A stretch of 36,211 nucleotides of DNA. It comes from VGMA01 sp964655475. GTDB taxonomy: Bacteria; Chlamydiota; Chlamydiia; Chlamydiales; VGMA01. Made by a program: the position numbers and the translations under genes. Below the pieces are notes generated by a model. That model worked only from the letters and a program-made list of their open reading frames with translations, had not been told where the DNA came from and did no database searches. The stretch covers positions 1 to 36,211 of the forward strand of contig CAZZMO010000016.1 of assembly GCA_964655475.1 (NCBI GenBank), read 5' to 3'. Shown in pieces: positions 15,806 to 25,265 of this stretch (the first letter of the stretch is position 1; each line of letters opens with the position of its first letter).

Positions 15806-17398
15806 TTAGGCGCGTTTGGCGATGAGATAGGTGAAGATGGAATCTTCAGACATGCTCAGGACGGCAAAGCCGTATGAGGAGAGGAGGGAGACGATGTCTT
15901 CTTCATTCCAGTAGTGAAAGAATCGTGGGCGGCCCACTTTGGCGCTATTCCACTCTTCCCCTTCGCCATGCTTTACGGAGAAGGCAAGAAGGCCTCCTTT
16001 ATTCAGTGCTCTATGAGCCTTTTCTAAAGTCAGTTTGAGCTCAGGGACGGTAAAGTGGAGAAAGACTGCATTTGCAAAAATGAGGTCGTAGCTCTTCTCG
16101 AAAGAATCGGTCAGGATATTGAATGGGGTCGCTTTATACCCATCTTTTTGTAAGAGACTGACAAATCCTAGCGTAGCATCTGTTCTATGGACCTGAAATC
16201 CTTGTGATTCAATATACTTAGCATCTCTTCCAAAAGCAGATCCAATCTCTATGATTTGAGCTGTCTTTGGCAAAGCTTGCAAGGTCTGATCGATCCATGT
16301 TTTGCACTGCCCTGTGACATCTGCTGCTGTTCCCATAATGTATTCATGGATGCTTGCTTCATAGGTCGCTAGGGTGTCAGTTTTTTTCGCTTCAATGATG
16401 GAGAATTCAGTCGCTGTGGGATAAACTTTCTCGATGGTGAACCCTGATCTGGCGAGAAGCCTTGTAAAATCTTCCAAGTTGCGCTCTTTCCCTCCTGTAA
16501 TCGCTAACATAAGAAGGTCCATGCAGTTAGCGTAAACAGCTTTCGGTTGCAATACGACATCCATGATGAGAAGTTTACTCTCTTTCCCCATGCCTCGGTA
16601 ACAATTATCGAGGATCTTCTTGCACTTATCATCATCCCAATCATGGAGGACCGACTTGAGTAAATAGGCATCGGCTCCTTCTGGAATGGAAATAAAGAAG
16701 TCGCCAGACATCAAGGTATAATCAGGGTATTTCACCTGGGAGAGTACCTCAGGAAGTTCAAAAAGGGTCCCCTGTATAGTTGGGTATTGGTGTATAAGTG
16801 CAGAAAGAAATTGTCCCTGTCCCCCTCCAATATCATAAACAGAGCGAAACTTGCTGAAGTCGTAACTCGCTAGTGCAGAATGAATCACTGCTGCCGATTT
16901 CTCTCTCATCGCTTGTTGGAAGAGCACTCTACTTTCAGGATGCTCTTTAAAATAGGGGAATACGGGTTGTCCAAAGCGGAGTTGAAAGGCAGGTGTTCCT
17001 GTCTGAATTGAGGGGAACAGGGCGTCCCAAGAGCGGTGGATATCTTCGCCGTAAAAAAGGGAAAGGGCGTGGAGAGTATCGGGATGGGACTTACCTAAAA
17101 GAGAACTCATCTCTGTATTGCAAAATACTCTGGGAGAGACTTCACGAAAGACATCAACACTCGCAAGAGTGTGGAGTATTCGATAAAGAGACTCAGGATC
17201 AGAGTGGGTCAGTTTCGCAAGTTCTTCTACTGATTTTGGTTCTGCCAAATGGTCTGCTACATCCAATTTAGTCGTCACATAAAGTGCTCGAGAAATCCAC
17301 TCTCCAGAAAGGAGGAGCAGCATCTTCTCTCGATCTACTTCATGCGCAGCAACACTGGCTACGAATACGATAAAAATAGAAATAAGGTTTCGAAACAT
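15806..17398 (-). CDS. Putatively exported fusion of an O-methyltransferase and a second SAM methyltransferase
   Basis: 530 residues from ATG 17398. Residues 1-18 (MFRNLISIFIVFVASVAA) look like a Sec signal peptide with V-A-A before the cut. A dimerisation winged helix (about 25-100) and a plant/bacterial-type O-methyltransferase domain follow, with SAM motif VYDIGGGQGQF (about 187-197) and the catalytic-His motif LHDWDDDKC (about 251-259). From about 345 a second class I methyltransferase begins, with IIEIGSAFGRDAKY (about 382-395) and a FANAVFLHF motif. Both SAM sites look intact. The longer TTG reading at 17434 is rejected because that TTG is the -35 box of a strong promoter. An exported SAM-dependent enzyme is odd because the periplasm lacks SAM, so action in the vacuole or host is an inference. 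The substrate is unknown, probably a small hydroxylated molecule. Confidence 0.9.
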   Translation of the reverse strand: MFRNLISIFIVFVASVAAHEVDREKMLLLLSGEWISRALYVTTKLDVADHLAEPKSVEELAKLTHSDPESLYRILHTLASVDVFREVSPRVFCNTEMSSLLGKSHPDTLHALSLFYGEDIHRSWDALFPSIQTGTPAFQLRFGQPVFPYFKEHPESRVLFQQAMREKSAAVIHSALASYDFSKFRSVYDIGGGQGQFLSALIHQYPTIQGTLFELPEVLSQVKYPDYTLMSGDFFISIPEGADAYLLKSVLHDWDDDKCKKILDNCYRGMGKESKLLIMDVVLQPKAVYANCMDLLMLAITGGKERNLEDFTRLLARSGFTIEKVYPTATEFSIIEAKKTDTLATYEASIHEYIMGTAADVTGQCKTWIDQTLQALPKTAQIIEIGSAFGRDAKYIESQGFQVHRTDATLGFVSLLQKDGYKATPFNILTDSFEKSYDLIFANAVFLHFTVPELKLTLEKAHRALNKGGLLAFSVKHGEGEEWNSAKVGRPRFFHYWNEEDIVSLLSSYGFAVLSMSEDSIFTYLIAKRA

Positions 17399-17434
17399 GC
17401 ATAAATTGTAAAGAATAGATTTCCTATTTGTCAA
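17398..17434 (-). promoter_or_regulatory. Near-consensus sigma-70-type promoter, predicting a leaderless methyltransferase mRNA
   Basis: On the minus strand TTGACA (17434-17429) is followed after 18 bases by TACAAT (17410-17405). A start site seven bases downstream of the -10 box falls on or next to the A of the ATG at 17398. No ribosome binding site is present before this ATG, consistent with leaderless translation. Confidence 0.75.
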
Positions 17435-17457
17435 GATTCAAATCATTGAGGGGAGTG

Positions 17458-20400
17458 CTACAACGATTTGTAAGCGCAGGAAAAGTTTTCAGTAAGGCGT
17501 TTGATTGTAAGAAGCTCTAGCTCGAGAGGCGACTGAACAGGGGGCATGAGAAGATTTTTCACGAGAGGATCTTTCTTCTGTTTTTGCTCTGCCGTGAGTG
17601 AATGTTTTAAAAACTTCAGCTGGGTAAACTGATTGAGGTGGGCAAAAATTCTGATCCGCGTCATGTGGTAGAGCCATGTCAAAGGCTCTGGGATCGGCCC
17701 GAAGCGATCTTTGATCTCCTCCATGATTAAGGAGACCTCTTTTGCATCTTCTGATTCCCCAAAGCGGTGATAAAGTTCCAAACGGATGCTCGCTTCGTCG
17801 ATGTATGTGTCGGGAATCTTTGCATCGAATGGGAATTCCATTCTCGTCTCCAAAAAGGAGGTGGTCGTATGTTTTTTGAGTCCATCGATCGCTTTCTTGA
17901 GGAGTTTGCAGTAGAGATGGAACCCGATATTCGATACATGTCCCGATTGCTGCGTCCCTAAAATATCTCCCGCTCCTCGAATCTCAAGATCTCTCATCGC
18001 TAGTTTCACACCACCACCAAATCCAGAAGTTTCCACCAGGGCCTGAAGCCTTTTTTGTGTCACTTCAGGAAGTGATCGGTTTTCTGGAACGAGGAAGTAA
18101 GCATAAGAGGTGCGGTTCCAGCGCCCCACACGTCCTCTCAGCTGATAAAGGTCTGCCACTCCAAAACGGTCCGCCCGGTCGATGATGATCGTATTCGCAT
18201 TCGGGATATCGATTCCATTTTCTACAATTGATGTCGCGACCAAAATATCAGTCTCACCACTTTTGAATGAGTGGAAGATCTGATCGATGAGATCTCCATC
18301 CATCTGACCATGAGCTACCGCAATTTTCGCCCCTGGAACGAGGAGCTGAAGTTTTTCTGCCTGTTCATAAATGGTCTCTACCCGGTTATGAATGAAAAAC
18401 GCTTGGCCATCGCGGGAGAGCTCTCTCAGAAGAGCGTTTTTGATCAGCTCATCTTCTCTTTCTGCTAAGATCGTTTTGATTGGAAGTCTATCGTGGGGAG
18501 GGGAGTTGATGACTGACATCTCTCTTAAGTGAATGAGAGACATATAAAGTGTTCGTGGAATCGGCGTCGCAGTCAACGTCAAGCAATCGACTCCTGTCTT
18601 TAATGTCTTTAACTTCTCTTTGGCTCTCACACCAAACCTCTGCTCCTCATCAATGATGATGAGGCCGAGATCTTTGAAGGAGACATCTTTACTGATGAGA
18701 CGGTGTGTTCCCACTAAGATGTCGATGCTTCCATCGAGGAGCCCTTCGAGAGTTTGCTTCACTTTCTGAGGGGTTTGGAATCGACTAGCTACTGCAATCT
18801 TCACAGGAAAGTTTTGCATCCTTTCTTGAAAACTCTCGTAATGCTGCATCGCAAGAACCGTTGTTGGCACGAGGACCGCTACCTGTTTTTTTCCATCGAC
18901 TACTGCTTTGAAAGCAGCTCTCATCGCAACTTCTGTTTTTCCATACCCAACATCGCCACAAATTAAGCGATCCATCGCTTTTTCTGATTGCATATCCTTC
19001 AAGATTTCTGAGATGGCAGCAAGCTGATCATCTGTCTCTTGGTAGGGGAAGGCTTCTGAAAACTGCTCAAAGGTCTCACTGTTAATCGGGTAGACATATC
19101 CCCCTTTCACTTCTCTCTCTGCTTGCATGGTCAAGAGGTCTTTTGCATACCCGATGATTGCTTTCTGAACACCCTCTTTCGTTTTCTGCCACTTTGTCGA
19201 GCCTAAGGTGTGGAGCTGTGGTTTTTCCTCGTGAGAGCCGATGTAGCGGCTGATGAGATGGGATTGGGAAATCGGGACGAAAAGCTTACTTTTTTCTGCA
19301 TATTCGACAACGAGAAATTCCCCTTCAATCCCAAGGTGGTTCTTCTGTTTTTCGATCCCTCGAAAGATTCCAATTCCGTTATGGAAATGGACAACGAGAT
19401 CCCCAGCTTCTAGTTCATGAAATTCTGATGCAGGGGTGTGAAAGGTGTTTCTCCATTTTTGTCTTGGAACCTTTACTCTTTTCGAAAATTCCGTGTAAGG
19501 AAAGACCACAAAATGTCCCCCCAATACAAATCCTGAGGAGAGATAACCAGAAACAAACTTCGACCCCTTCGGAAGTTTTTCCCGAAGCACTTCCTCTTCT
19601 TGAGGGGAGGAGAACAAGCCAAATACTTTCATCTCAGAAGAGAAATCCTCATATTCTGAAGCAGGGACTAGCGGCGCAAACACACGCTTGGTCTGAAAGG
19701 TGCGATTGCAAATCGAAAAGGTTCCTCCTTGAACTTCAGAGAGTGTTTCGAGCGTTTCTTTCGGGAAGAATAGGTGGGGAAGGGAGGTTGCTTTTTCAAA
19801 GAAGAGGGACTCTTCCATCATCAAATGGGAGCGAAATCCAGGGATTGCTTTGAGCTGCACGAGTCGATTTTCTAGCGCGAGGAGGTCATCAAATACGATG
19901 AGAGCATTCTCTGATAAGTAATCAAATAGGGTCGATAAGGGTTGCGTTTTTAGCTGGTTGGTTTCATCTGCATAAGAGAGGGAAAAGGACTTGATTTTCC
20001 CTGTCGATTTCTGACTCATCGGATCATAGGTGCGGATCTCTTCGATTGTATCCCCAAAGAATTCAATGCGGATCGGTTCAGGAAGATGGATGGGGAATAG
20101 ATCAATGATCCCACCTCTCACTGCAAATTCCCCTTTGTCATTCACGAGTTTGACCCTTTTATATCCGAGAGAGGAGAGAAGAGGGGTCACTTCTGAAAAA
20201 GGGACCTCTTCTTTAACCGAGAGAGTGTAGGAAAGATTTTTCAATACAGAAGGGGAGAGAACTTTTTGCATCGCCCCCTGGAGTGAAGTGATCAAGATCT
20301 TCGGCTCTTTTGCTTTTACGAGCTCTTCGAGGAGCTTCATCCTCATCCCCATGATGTCGAGACTTGGGGAAATCTCTTCGCCAGGAAGAGCTTCCCAGGC

Positions 20401-20631
20401 GGGGAACATCTGAGGTTCTTGTTTGGTGAAAAATAAGAGGTCGTTTGTGAGCTGTGTATGCCCTTCATGCCCTGTGATGATGAGGACATGACGTTTTGTC
20501 TTCTTCTGTGCAAAGTAAATGAGAGCCGCCTTTCCACTATCAGAAAGGTTTTCAATTAGAACAGACGGCTCCTTCTCCAAAAGAGTTTGGAACGATTCGA
20601 TGAAAGGCTCTTTTGAAAGTTCGTCAATCAC
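17458..20631 (-). CDS. mfd: Transcription-repair coupling factor Mfd
   Basis: A 1,057-residue DNA translocase that removes RNA polymerase stalled at lesions and recruits UvrA. The N-terminal UvrB-like region comes first (residues about 1-330), then the RNA-polymerase-interaction (CarD/TRCF) domain near 405 (LEAGDLVVHFHNGIGIFRGI). A superfamily 2 motor follows with Walker A GDVGYGKTEV (about 557), DEEQ (about 657), TATPIPRTL (about 689) and the TRG/RecG motif VATSIVENGIDIPNANTII plus QLRGRVGR. The C-terminal TRCF domain is present (TYIDEASIRLELYHRF). It is somewhat shorter than E. coli Mfd (1,148). The start is GTG, two bases after the alaS stop, with no ribosome site of its own, so it is probably translated by coupling to alaS. 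Confidence 0.97.
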   Translation of the reverse strand: MIDELSKEPFIESFQTLLEKEPSVLIENLSDSGKAALIYFAQKKTKRHVLIITGHEGHTQLTNDLLFFTKQEPQMFPAWEALPGEEISPSLDIMGMRMKLLEELVKAKEPKILITSLQGAMQKVLSPSVLKNLSYTLSVKEEVPFSEVTPLLSSLGYKRVKLVNDKGEFAVRGGIIDLFPIHLPEPIRIEFFGDTIEEIRTYDPMSQKSTGKIKSFSLSYADETNQLKTQPLSTLFDYLSENALIVFDDLLALENRLVQLKAIPGFRSHLMMEESLFFEKATSLPHLFFPKETLETLSEVQGGTFSICNRTFQTKRVFAPLVPASEYEDFSSEMKVFGLFSSPQEEEVLREKLPKGSKFVSGYLSSGFVLGGHFVVFPYTEFSKRVKVPRQKWRNTFHTPASEFHELEAGDLVVHFHNGIGIFRGIEKQKNHLGIEGEFLVVEYAEKSKLFVPISQSHLISRYIGSHEEKPQLHTLGSTKWQKTKEGVQKAIIGYAKDLLTMQAEREVKGGYVYPINSETFEQFSEAFPYQETDDQLAAISEILKDMQSEKAMDRLICGDVGYGKTEVAMRAAFKAVVDGKKQVAVLVPTTVLAMQHYESFQERMQNFPVKIAVASRFQTPQKVKQTLEGLLDGSIDILVGTHRLISKDVSFKDLGLIIIDEEQRFGVRAKEKLKTLKTGVDCLTLTATPIPRTLYMSLIHLREMSVINSPPHDRLPIKTILAEREDELIKNALLRELSRDGQAFFIHNRVETIYEQAEKLQLLVPGAKIAVAHGQMDGDLIDQIFHSFKSGETDILVATSIVENGIDIPNANTIIIDRADRFGVADLYQLRGRVGRWNRTSYAYFLVPENRSLPEVTQKRLQALVETSGFGGGVKLAMRDLEIRGAGDILGTQQSGHVSNIGFHLYCKLLKKAIDGLKKHTTTSFLETRMEFPFDAKIPDTYIDEASIRLELYHRFGESEDAKEVSLIMEEIKDRFGPIPEPLTWLYHMTRIRIFAHLNQFTQLKFLKHSLTAEQKQKKDPLVKNLLMPPVQSPLELELLTIKRLTENFSCAYKSL

Positions 20632-20633
20632 GG

Positions 20634-23183
20634 CTACGTTATAATGCGTTTGAGTTCCTGAGCTGCCTTGTCAAATCCAAGAGGATTCTTTCCTCCCGCT
20701 GTTGCCATATCTGCTTTTCCTCCACCAGAGCCTTCAATGTGTACAGCAAGAGTTTTGATGATCTCTACTGCATTCTTGCCGAGATCGGGGGTGAGTCTTA
20801 AGTGGACCTGGATCCGATCTGCTGTTTTTGACCCGAGGAAAATCGCCCCTGAGTCGATCTTTGCAGCAAGCATTTGACCGAGCTGTACAAGCTCTTCAGA
20901 AGCAAGATCAGATGATGCATAAGTGATCACTTTCTCTTTTTTCTGGAGAATCCCTTCTGCCAATTTTTCCAAGTAGAGGGTTCTGAATTTTTTGAGCGCT
21001 TCTCGGTGCTTTTTCTGTTCCAGTTTGAGTTCTTGGTCGAGCAAAGTCATTTCATTTTCTTTTGCATACATGAACTCTAGAGCATCGAGACCTGTTACCG
21101 CTTCAATACGTCTGACTCCAGAAGCGATGCTTCCCTCTTTGAGAATTCGGAAGAGGCCGATCGGTGCAAGTGAGCTCGCATGAGTTCCACCGCAGAGCTC
21201 TTTTGCATAGTCATCAATGTCTACCACACGAACCGTTTTTCCATACTTTTCGCCGAAAAACTGCTTGATCCCTGCATTGTTTTTAACTTGTTCATAATCA
21301 ATAGAATACGTTTTCACTTCCCCATCTTTCATGATCTTTTCATTCACAAACTTTTCCACCTCTCTGATCTCTTCAGGGGTGAGCCCTTTGTGGTGATTGA
21401 AATCGAAGCGGAGTCTATGATCTTCTACGAGTGATCCTGCCTGACGGATGTGATCCCCTAAGATTTTGGTAAGGGCATAGTGGAGAAGGTGAGTTGCTGT
21501 ATGGTTATGCCGAATGAGTGTTCTTCTCTTTTCATCCACTTTTGCATGGAGCGGCTCACCTACAAGAAGAGTTCCATGTTCCATGATTCCTTTATGGGCA
21601 ATGACTCCCGTGAAGGGAGTCGTTGTGTCGATCACTTTGAATCTCGCCCCATTGTGGCTCAAAATTCCGTGATCTCCCACTTGTCCTCCCATCTCTGCAT
21701 AAAAGCTCGTCTTGTCGAGAATGATCATCCCTGACTGCCCCTCTTGGAGGCGATCGACAAACTTCTCCCCATCAAAAATCCCTGTGATGGCCCCTTCGAC
21801 ATCGAGGGCGTCGTAGCCAACAAAATGGGAAGTGCCATGCTTTTTCACAAACCCTTCAAAGAGGTTCACTCTTGCTTCTTGTGAGATTTCCTTATGAGAG
21901 GCTCTCGAACGCTCTTTTGCCTCTTCTTCAAGAAGTTGGAATGCATCGAGATTCACCTCTAACTCATTATCTTTTGCAATCAGGAGGAGTTCGTCGAGGG
22001 GGAATCCATAAGTATCTTTCAATCGGAAAGCATCTTTACCACTGATCTGCTTGGAGGAGGTCTCTTTCGCATCATCGATGATGTTTTGTAAGATATTGCC
22101 ACCACGTGAAAGGGTTTTGAGGAAATTCTCCTCTTCGAGGTAGAGGATTTCTTGGATTTTATCTTTCGATGTCTTCAGTTCAGGGAAGTCTTCTCCCATG
22201 AGGTCAAGAAGGCGGGTCGCTACTTTCCCAAGGAATGGCTTGTTGAGATCGAGTGTTCTTCCATAGCGGACAGCTCTTCTAAGGATTTTTCTCAGAACAT
22301 AACCCCTCTCTACGTTGCTCGGGGTCGCTCCATCAGCAATCGCGAAAGAGAGGGAGCGGATGTGGTCTGCGATGACATGAAAAGCAGGATTTGATGCGTA
22401 TGGTTTTTTCGAAATGTTCTCTACTTCTGCAATGAGTGAACGGAGGATGTCTGTTTCAAAAACGGTATTCACTCCCATTTTAAGAGAGACGAGCCGTTCG
22501 AGCCCCATCCCTGTATCGATGCTTTGTTTCGGCAGTGGTACCATCTTCCCAGAGCTATCTCTATTGAATTCCATGAAGACGAGGTTCCAAAATTCAAAAA
22601 AGCGCTCTCCATCCTTGTCATTCAGTGGTGATGTAGCGTTTCCAAACTGATCTCCTCGGTCGTATAACAGCTCTGAACAAGGGCCACAAGGACCTGTGTC
22701 ACCCATCGCCCAGAAGTTGTCTTTTTCTCCGAGTCTCACGATACGCCCTTCAGGGACCCACTCTTTCCAAAGCTCAAAGGCTTCATCATCTTTTTGGAAG
22801 ACGGTGACCCAAATCTTTTTCGGGTCGAGTTCCAAAACCTCTGTCGATAGCTCCCACGCATAGCGGATCGCCTCTTTTTTGAAGTAGTCGCCAAAAGAAA
22901 AGTTGCCGAGCATTTCAAAGAGGGTGAGGTGTCTTGTCGTAAAACCGACATTGTCGAGGTCGTTATGTTTGCCACCTACGCGGACGCACTTTTGGGCTGT
23001 TGCTGCTCTCGTGTAAGGCATGACGCTCTGGCCTAAAAAAATCTGTTTAAACTGATTCATCCCCGCGTTGATGAAGAGAAGGCTCGGATCGTCATGGGGA
23101 ATGACGGAGGAAGAGGGGACGATTTCATGTTGTTTCTCTCGAAAAAAAGAGAGGAATTTTCTGCGAAGATTTTGAGAATGCAT
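20634..23183 (-). CDS. alaS: Alanyl-tRNA synthetase
   Basis: Charges tRNA-Ala in the cytosol. At 849 residues it is close to the usual 870-880. The class II catalytic core opens with FLSFFREKQHEIVPSSSVIP and LFINAGMNQFK. The editing domain has the zinc-binding HNHTATHLLH motif (about 559-567) and CGGTHA (about 664). The C-Ala domain contains GSGGGKADMATAGGKNP close to the end. The ATG at 23183 has only a weak, distant AAGGGA. It is the first gene of an alaS-mfd transcript divergent from tkt; the alaS-mfd pairing is also found in Chlamydia. Confidence 0.97.
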   Translation of the reverse strand: MHSQNLRRKFLSFFREKQHEIVPSSSVIPHDDPSLLFINAGMNQFKQIFLGQSVMPYTRAATAQKCVRVGGKHNDLDNVGFTTRHLTLFEMLGNFSFGDYFKKEAIRYAWELSTEVLELDPKKIWVTVFQKDDEAFELWKEWVPEGRIVRLGEKDNFWAMGDTGPCGPCSELLYDRGDQFGNATSPLNDKDGERFFEFWNLVFMEFNRDSSGKMVPLPKQSIDTGMGLERLVSLKMGVNTVFETDILRSLIAEVENISKKPYASNPAFHVIADHIRSLSFAIADGATPSNVERGYVLRKILRRAVRYGRTLDLNKPFLGKVATRLLDLMGEDFPELKTSKDKIQEILYLEEENFLKTLSRGGNILQNIIDDAKETSSKQISGKDAFRLKDTYGFPLDELLLIAKDNELEVNLDAFQLLEEEAKERSRASHKEISQEARVNLFEGFVKKHGTSHFVGYDALDVEGAITGIFDGEKFVDRLQEGQSGMIILDKTSFYAEMGGQVGDHGILSHNGARFKVIDTTTPFTGVIAHKGIMEHGTLLVGEPLHAKVDEKRRTLIRHNHTATHLLHYALTKILGDHIRQAGSLVEDHRLRFDFNHHKGLTPEEIREVEKFVNEKIMKDGEVKTYSIDYEQVKNNAGIKQFFGEKYGKTVRVVDIDDYAKELCGGTHASSLAPIGLFRILKEGSIASGVRRIEAVTGLDALEFMYAKENEMTLLDQELKLEQKKHREALKKFRTLYLEKLAEGILQKKEKVITYASSDLASEELVQLGQMLAAKIDSGAIFLGSKTADRIQVHLRLTPDLGKNAVEIIKTLAVHIEGSGGGKADMATAGGKNPLGFDKAAQELKRIIT

Positions 23184-23197
23184 AGGATGATTTTCCC

Positions 23198-23226
23198 TTG
23201 ATAACTGGACAGTAAAAATATAGAAT
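23198..23226 (+). promoter_or_regulatory. Sigma-70-type promoter for tkt-hemE
   Basis: TTGATA (23198-23203), a 17-base spacer and TAGAAT (23221-23226). Transcription should begin near 23233, only about five bases before the first ATG (23238), which supports the second ATG at 23253 as the translation start. Confidence 0.65.
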
Positions 23227-23252
23227 ACGGCAATCTAATGCAAGAGGAACTT

Positions 23253-25265
23253 ATGGATAAAGAGACACTACAGCTTGTTGCTAACACGGTTCGAGGGCTT
23301 TCAATGGATGGCGTCCAGAAGGCAAATTCTGGTCATCCAGGACTGCCAATGGGATGTGCCGCTCTCGGTGCTTATCTCTACGGAGAGCACCTCCGTTATA
23401 ACCCGAAAGATCCCCACTGGATCAATAGAGACATCATGATTCTCTCAGCAGGACATGGCTCGATGTGGCTCTATTCTCTCCTTCACCTTTCAGGATACAA
23501 TCTTTCAATCGAAGATCTCATGAACTTCCGTCAGCTCCACTCAAAGACGCCGGGACATCCGGAGCGTCTTGATACAGAAGGAGTTGAGGTGACGACAGGA
23601 CCGCTTGGTCAAGGGGTTGCAAACGCAGTAGGGTTTGCTCTTGCCTATAAAATCTTGGGAGAGAAATTCAACCGCCCTGATGCTGAAATCTTTTCAAACA
23701 CTGTTTATGCCCTTGCAGGGGATGGCTGTCTGATGGAAGGGGTTTCGAATGAAGCTTCTGCTCTAGCAGGACACCTTGGACTTAATAACCTGGTCGTTTT
23801 CTACGATCGCAACTGGGTGACCCTCGACGGTTTTTACAAAGATTCCGCTTCTGAAAACGTAGCCCTTCGCTACCAAGCAATGGGATGGGAAGTGTGTGAA
23901 ATTTCTCGCTTTAACGATTTTGATGAGATCCACAGCGTCTTAACCAAACTGAACGGTTTCAAGGCAAAACCGACACTCTGCATCTACGATTCTACTATTG
24001 GTTTTGGAGCAAAACTTCAAGGGACAAATAAAGTGCATGGATCTCCACTAGGAGCTGATGGAGTCAAAGCGGCCAAAGAGGCCCTTGGAATTCCTTTAGA
24101 GCCCGCTTTCTATGTGCCAGAGGCAGTGAGAGAGTTTTTCAAAGAGAGACAAACAACGCTCGATCTACAGTACCGCAAGTGGCAAGGGCAATTTGCAACC
24201 TGGCAAAAGAAATACCCAGAGCTCGCAAAAGAGCTTCAAGCGATGCAAGCTCAAGATGTCCCAACAGCTCTCATCGATGCATTAGAAAAACTCGAGATTA
24301 AAACTCCATGCGCCGGAAGAGCGGCCTCTTTTGATACGATTCAAGTATTAGCAGATCACCTCCCTTACTTTTTATCAGGATCTGCTGATCTATCAGAGTC
24401 AGACAAGAGTCACCTTCACAAATTCCCGGTGATTGAGCCAGGGAAATTTAATGGGCGCAACATCAAGTTTGGAGTGAGAGAGCACGGGATGGCGGCTATT
24501 GCAAACGGGATGGCTGCTACTGGATTCTTCCAGCCTGCCGTAGGAACCTTCTTCTGCTTCTCTGACTACATGAGACCTGCGATCCGCTTAGCGGCGCTCT
24601 CTCACCTTCCAGTCCGCTTCATCTGGACGCACGATTCTATCGGCCTTGGAGAGGATGGTCCAACACACCAAGCGGTCGAGCAGCTTGCATCACTTAGAGC
24701 GATGCCGAACCTCTACATATTCCGTCCAGGCGATGAGAGGGAAGTGCGTCACGCATGGCGCTACGCAGCGGGCCACAAGAAAGGGCCTGTTGGGATGGTC
24801 TTATCAAGGCAAGCGATGCCGAAAATTGCTGGATGCAACAAATCTTACGAAGAGGGAGTGGCAAGGGGTGCCTATATCGTTCGTGAAGAGATCAAGGGGA
24901 AGCCGATTGACTTTACCTTCTTTGCGACAGGGACTGAGCTCAGCCTTGCGATGGATGTAGCTGAAAAGCTCACCTCTTTATCGAAAAACGTTCGGGTTGT
25001 TTCAGTTCCTTGTTTTGAGCTCTTTCATGATCAGCCAGAAAGTTATCGCCAAAAAGTGATCGGTGGCAATATTGGACAAAGAGTTGCGATTGAAGCTGCG
25101 ACCTCGTTCGGATGGGCCGAGTTTGTCGGACTTGAAGGGGTACACGTCACCGTCGACACCTTCGGTATTTCTGCTCCAGCCAAAGATGCCTATGCACACT
25201 TTGGTTTTACAGTAGAAAACATCGTAGAACATGTCATCACCACGGCGAAAAAACATGTTGCTTGA
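23253..25265 (+). CDS. tkt: Transketolase
   Basis: A thiamine-diphosphate enzyme of the non-oxidative pentose phosphate pathway that moves two-carbon units between sugar phosphates; 670 residues, the normal length. The N-terminal domain has ANSGHPGLPMG, the diphosphate-binding GDGCLMEGVSNEA and YDRN. The Pyr domain has GVREHGMAAIANGMA, including the catalytic Glu, FSDYMRPAIRLAAL and HDSIGLGEDGPTHQ. The C-terminal domain is complete. The start at 23253 has AAGAGGAA four bases before it; the ATG at 23238 would add five residues and lies almost at the predicted mRNA 5' end. It overlaps hemE downstream, so the two are co-transcribed. Confidence 0.97.
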   Translation: MDKETLQLVANTVRGLSMDGVQKANSGHPGLPMGCAALGAYLYGEHLRYNPKDPHWINRDIMILSAGHGSMWLYSLLHLSGYNLSIEDLMNFRQLHSKTPGHPERLDTEGVEVTTGPLGQGVANAVGFALAYKILGEKFNRPDAEIFSNTVYALAGDGCLMEGVSNEASALAGHLGLNNLVVFYDRNWVTLDGFYKDSASENVALRYQAMGWEVCEISRFNDFDEIHSVLTKLNGFKAKPTLCIYDSTIGFGAKLQGTNKVHGSPLGADGVKAAKEALGIPLEPAFYVPEAVREFFKERQTTLDLQYRKWQGQFATWQKKYPELAKELQAMQAQDVPTALIDALEKLEIKTPCAGRAASFDTIQVLADHLPYFLSGSADLSESDKSHLHKFPVIEPGKFNGRNIKFGVREHGMAAIANGMAATGFFQPAVGTFFCFSDYMRPAIRLAALSHLPVRFIWTHDSIGLGEDGPTHQAVEQLASLRAMPNLYIFRPGDEREVRHAWRYAAGHKKGPVGMVLSRQAMPKIAGCNKSYEEGVARGAYIVREEIKGKPIDFTFFATGTELSLAMDVAEKLTSLSKNVRVVSVPCFELFHDQPESYRQKVIGGNIGQRVAIEAATSFGWAEFVGLEGVHVTVDTFGISAPAKDAYAHFGFTVENIVEHVITTAKKHVA

